DNA from: Nitrospira sp.
GTDB taxonomy: Bacteria; Nitrospirota; Nitrospiria; Nitrospirales; Nitrospiraceae
DNA: 64,000 nucleotides
Assembly (NCBI GenBank): GCA_024998595.1
Contig: JACOEK010000001.1
Location: 930,001-994,000 of the forward strand
Reading direction: 5' to 3'
A program made the position numbers and the translations under genes. The number at the start of each line of letters is the position of its first letter. Position 1 is the first letter of the stretch. This document shows, one piece after another, positions 59,904 to 64,000 of the stretch. The notes below the pieces were generated by a model. The model saw only the letters and a list, made by a program, of their open reading frames with translations. It ran no database searches and was not told where the DNA came from.

Positions 59904-61202
59904 CTACCGGGCAACCGGTATCTCGACGGCGAGTTGGGCGTTGGTGGATGGGTCCTGGCTCACGACGTACGTCGCCTGTTCCTGAACGCCGGTCGTCATG
60001 CCGGCAGAGACTGTTTCGATGACGAGATTCGCGGAGAACCGGTCCAGCATGCCGACTTCCTGCATCGTCAAGGGCCCGAATGGTTTGGAAGAGAGCCGGA
60101 TGATGAGTGTGATCAGCCCGTTCTCCGCCGGCGGCGGCATGGGAATCTCGGTCCGTTTTCCGGCCTGGAGTTTGAGGGAAATCTTGCCGGTTTCCTGCGG
60201 CGGCCACCAGAGTCTGGTGCCGGCGGAGCCAAGATTTTGGAGCAGCTGCACATACGCCTCCTGCGTCGCTTCAACGGTGATGCGTACGGGATCGCGGCTC
60301 CGAGCAGCCATCGCCGCAGTGACTTCCTGACTCCGGCCATCGATTCCGTTCGTCATAAAACTGTAACGGAGGCCTAGCGGTTTCGCCTGACTGGCGCTGC
60401 GCTCTGACTCCTGGCCATAAAAGAGGGCCCGGGCGCTCTTCTTAGCGGAGGGAGCGCTTGCCGCCGAAAAGCCGGCCGGCGCTTGTGGAGAAGTCGGAGC
60501 TGCAGCCGGCTTGGGAGGGCTTGGGGGAGGCGGCGAGGCTGCGGTGCCTGTCCGGTCAGTTGAGTCGGCCAGTTGATCGACGTTCTTTGCCGCCAAAGGG
60601 GCTTGTTGGATCGCCTCATCGCGCTCGTCTCGAGGAACGGAACTGAGAGATTGTGAGGTACGCGGTTCTTGCGTGGTGGTTGGAGCGGAGCGCTCGCGCT
60701 TGGCAAGCTTGTCGGCGCGAGTGTCTTTTTGGGCCGGTTCGGCAGGTTCCTTCGTCTTCACTTCCGGCGTAGACGGAGAAGGTGGGGTTTGCATCGGTGG
60801 TTGTACGCGTTGAAGCGACGGCGCGGCTGGTTTGGCCTCTTCAGTCATGACCGATTGAGCCGCTCGGTCGAAGCTCTCTTGGTAGATTCTGGTTCCGAAT
60901 GCGATGGCAAAAGCGGCTGCCGCCAAGCCGCCTGCCCAGGCGAGCCCTGCCGGTTTCCTGAGCCAAGCCCACCAGGGAAGTTTTCCGCCGATGGCCGACT
61001 GGCCTGTCTGCTGTAATGCCTGGAGAAGACGACGTCTGACATCCGGATCCGCCAACAGTTCTTTCAACGCCTGTTCGTCGGCAAGGGCATTGAACAATTG
61101 CTGGTCACGCAAGGCCACCTGGTAGAGGCGTTGCCGTTCATCGGCCGTCAACGTATCAGCCGCGAAGCCGCCAAAGAGTTGTTCCAGTTCGTGGTCAGCC
61201 AT
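59904..61202 (-). CDS. Single-span membrane protein with DUF4384-like C-terminus, likely anti-sigma partner
   Basis: I choose ATG 61202 (432 residues). The N-terminal ~75 residues (DHELEQLFGGFAADTLTADERQRLYQVALRDQQ) form a helical region typical of sigma-binding or anti-sigma proteins without zinc. One membrane helix follows (~95-118). Then comes a long Pro/Ala-rich and charged linker (~125-290) and a beta-rich DUF4384-type domain (DPVRITVEATQEAYVQLLQN, LWWPPQETGKISLKL) outside the membrane. The adjacent ECF sigma gene, 54 bases upstream on the same strand, makes it the probable regulator of that sigma factor. Confidence 0.75.
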   Translation of the reverse strand: MADHELEQLFGGFAADTLTADERQRLYQVALRDQQLFNALADEQALKELLADPDVRRRLLQALQQTGQSAIGGKLPWWAWLRKPAGLAWAGGLAAAAFAIAFGTRIYQESFDRAAQSVMTEEAKPAAPSLQRVQPPMQTPPSPSTPEVKTKEPAEPAQKDTRADKLAKRERSAPTTTQEPRTSQSLSSVPRDERDEAIQQAPLAAKNVDQLADSTDRTGTAASPPPPSPPKPAAAPTSPQAPAGFSAASAPSAKKSARALFYGQESERSASQAKPLGLRYSFMTNGIDGRSQEVTAAMAARSRDPVRITVEATQEAYVQLLQNLGSAGTRLWWPPQETGKISLKLQAGKRTEIPMPPPAENGLITLIIRLSSKPFGPLTMQEVGMLDRFSANLVIETVSAGMTTGVQEQATYVVSQDPSTNAQLAVEIPVAR

Positions 61203-61256
61203 TTTGTTCGCGCGTATACGGTGCAACGTCAAACGTGACACAGTGATCGTGCATCG

Positions 61257-61754
61257 TCAGTCCCATGAGCCGCCCATCAGACTCAACAATTGTTTCCGGC
61301 AGCGCAGGTCCCAGGTGTAAATAGTATTGATCGAAGGCTGATTCATCAGGCGCTGAATCTCCGGAAAGCTGTGCCCCTCCAACTTCCATCTGAACAGGTC
61401 CCGGCAGCGATCCCCGAGTTGCGCCACGGCGGCCACCAAACGATCAACGCGCTGCTTCTGATCCAATAGCGTGGCCGGATTGTCGCCGGGATTGGCCAAC
61501 GGCAGGTCATCGACGGAATCTTGATTATACTCGCCCCGCCGCAGTGATTTGCGATGAGCATCCAGCATTTTGAACCGGAGTACTTGAAAGGCCAGGGGAA
61601 CCAGTTCGGTCAACTCCGTGACGTGCGCATACTTCTCGTGTAGCAGAACCAGCACCTCCTGGGTGAGATCCTCGGCGAGGTCTCTCGTCACTCGAGATGT
61701 CGCGAAGGCCAGAATCCTTTCGCGCAGGCTGGTGAGGATGTCGTCTCGCGTCAC
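61257..61754 (-). CDS. ECF-type RNA polymerase sigma factor
   Basis: A 165-residue sigma factor starting at GTG. Region 2 has DLAEDLTQEVLVLLHEKY and LAFQVLRFKMLDAHRK; region 4 has RDLFRWKLEGHSFPEIQRLM and NTIYTWDLRCRKQLLSL, a helix-turn-helix. This is the extracytoplasmic-function layout without region 3. It is followed by the single-span DUF4384 protein, a likely membrane partner. Regulation by an envelope signal is inferred. No autoregulatory promoter could be recognised. Confidence 0.9.
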   Translation of the reverse strand: MTRDDILTSLRERILAFATSRVTRDLAEDLTQEVLVLLHEKYAHVTELTELVPLAFQVLRFKMLDAHRKSLRRGEYNQDSVDDLPLANPGDNPATLLDQKQRVDRLVAAVAQLGDRCRDLFRWKLEGHSFPEIQRLMNQPSINTIYTWDLRCRKQLLSLMGGSWD

Positions 61755-61765
61755 GGCAGCAGTGC

Positions 61766-62764
61766 TCAGTGTGGTGCCTTGGCCTTGGCCGAGACAGAGG
61801 GAATGAGGTCATCGATCGAACGAAACCCCAGCCGGAGCCCGTCACAGACCTGGACTTGCCGGTCGAAGCGATTCTTGGTCGCCATGAGTGTTCGCAACGT
61901 TCCGATTGCGACTCGCCCCCACGCCGGGAGGTGAAACACGGGCAGCGGATAGTCGGTGCCGAACAGGAGCCGTTCATGCACCTCCGGATACTGTCGGAGA
62001 TGCAGCAGCATCCGCAGCCGGTTGGGCAACGTGAGGGCGGAGATGTCCGCATAGAAATGCGGATAGCGCTGCACCAAGTCGTGCAAGGTCGGGAGAAACT
62101 TCTCATACATGATCAACCCGTAGCTGCACGCATGCGCTGCAATGACCATCGCGCCTTCATCCAATGCCAGGCGAAGCCGGTCCGGCTCACCCACCGACTG
62201 ATCTTTGCCGATCAAACTGAATTCATACCCCACATGACTGAGAAACGGCAACCGGCGTTCCGCCAACGCGCGATAGAAGGGAATGTATTTCCTATTCGAT
62301 GGATCGAATTGTTGCGCGTTCGCCAGCACCTTCACCAGTACGGCACCGGCGTCCGCGCAGCGATGCACTTCCTCGACGGCATCGCGCCGTTGCGGGTTGA
62401 TGGACACGCCGGCCAGCAATTCGTCGGGATGAGCCTGAGCGGTCTTCAGCACATAATCGTTGCCGATGAGGAAGTCTGTGTGGGCCTGGTTGAGGCGGCC
62501 GTTCTGATCATAGACGCCGTCCATGCCGAGGAGGACGGCCTTGTGCACATGACGTGAAGCCCGCAACTCGGCCAGGAGATCGGCGAGGTATTTTTGGTTC
62601 GCTTCGCGTGGGTTCTCCGGAGAGAGGCCATGTTTCCAGAGCAGGAAGCGAAACAGCGGGCTGTTCAGTGTTTTGGGCGAAATATAACAGCCGTTGTCGT
62701 CATCGGGCAGTGCTGCGAGGTGAACGTGGCAATCAATCAGCGTTTTGGTGACGGGGCGCGTCAT
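61766..62764 (-). CDS. TIM-barrel metal-dependent amidohydrolase
   Basis: A 332-residue protein of the amidohydrolase-2 (COG2159) type: metal ligands in IDCHVHLAALPDDDNG, VKVLANAQQFDPSN, FLSHVGYEFS, MVIAAHACSYG and the late LLFGTDYPLPVF with the catalytic Asp. These enzymes hydrolyse or decarboxylate small aromatic or cyclic acids. The start ATG 62764 is preceded by a weak ribosome site. It lies between the sigma factor gene and the acyl synthetase gene on the same strand; no functional link is evident. Confidence 0.86.
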   Translation of the reverse strand: MTRPVTKTLIDCHVHLAALPDDDNGCYISPKTLNSPLFRFLLWKHGLSPENPREANQKYLADLLAELRASRHVHKAVLLGMDGVYDQNGRLNQAHTDFLIGNDYVLKTAQAHPDELLAGVSINPQRRDAVEEVHRCADAGAVLVKVLANAQQFDPSNRKYIPFYRALAERRLPFLSHVGYEFSLIGKDQSVGEPDRLRLALDEGAMVIAAHACSYGLIMYEKFLPTLHDLVQRYPHFYADISALTLPNRLRMLLHLRQYPEVHERLLFGTDYPLPVFHLPAWGRVAIGTLRTLMATKNRFDRQVQVCDGLRLGFRSIDDLIPSVSAKAKAPH

Positions 62765-62825
62765 GGTTCGTCACAACCGGTTGCTCGTCGTTCGTCTGCC
62801 AATGGAGTCCGCTCATGTGAGCCGT

Positions 62826-64000
<1,175 letters not shown>

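Overview
The window is a GC-rich bacterial chromosome segment, densely packed with genes on both strands. Gene content and protein style (glycogen-type glycosidases, DUF3365 haem-type protein, A-adding-type tRNA nucleotidyltransferase with DHH and CBS domains, many small exported proteins) fit the phylum Nitrospirota, most likely Nitrospira. This is an inference from gene style; no rRNA or other marker is present. I saw no tRNA, rRNA, CRISPR array, transposase or prophage gene. The region reads as ordinary chromosomal backbone with many uncharacterised small genes.

Layout. 1-2.7 kb: end of a CHASE2 nucleotide cyclase, an SH3b protein and an M48 metalloprotease lipoprotein. 2.9-8.8 kb: a histidine kinase and NtrC-type regulator pair, queG with a small Cys-rich exported protein, then a REC-PAS regulator behind a good sigma-54-type promoter. 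9-14 kb: an SRPBCC protein, thiI, trxB, coaE and a beta-helix protein. 14.4-19 kb: a GH63-like glycosidase followed by a glycogen debranching enzyme. 19.2-26.5 kb: lipoproteins, a PhyH-like oxygenase, a HbpS/GlcG-like protein, a HIBADH-type dehydrogenase, a dipeptide-epimerase-like enzyme and a YedY/YuiH-type molybdopterin oxidoreductase, plus two very small proteins. 27-31 kb: TVP38 membrane protein, FAD-dependent disulfide reductase, DUF3047 and small secreted proteins. 31.5-38.3 kb: the A-adding-type enzyme and a 5-oxoprolinase cluster (pxpB-pxpA-pxpC) with an MFS transporter. 38.4-46.2 kb: J-domain protein, a coupled aminotransferase/DUF3365/amidohydrolase operon, a CPBP protease, an XRE-cupin regulator and an SGNH protein. 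46-49.7 kb: an SDR protein and a NarL-type two-component system with a stand-alone receiver. 49.9-64 kb: an Lhr-type helicase, a tandem UspA protein, an RnfD-like/DUF2330 reading frame, an ECF sigma factor with a DUF4384 membrane partner, an amidohydrolase and an acyl-CoA/ACP synthetase cut by the window end.

Cross-cutting observations. (1) A dispersed intergenic repeat with a conserved CGTACC/GGTACG hairpin occurs three times (one copy near 2.7 kb, two in tandem near 10.8-11.05 kb). (2) At least eight genes have a -10-like hexamer only 6-10 bases before the start codon and no Shine-Dalgarno, suggesting a substantial leaderless mRNA class. (3) An RnfD-like membrane domain runs in frame, without a stop, into a DUF2330 protein that has its own signal peptide and a perfect internal Shine-Dalgarno. 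(4) A perfect 21-base operator-like palindrome with an extra half-site lies between the XRE-cupin regulator and the SGNH gene.
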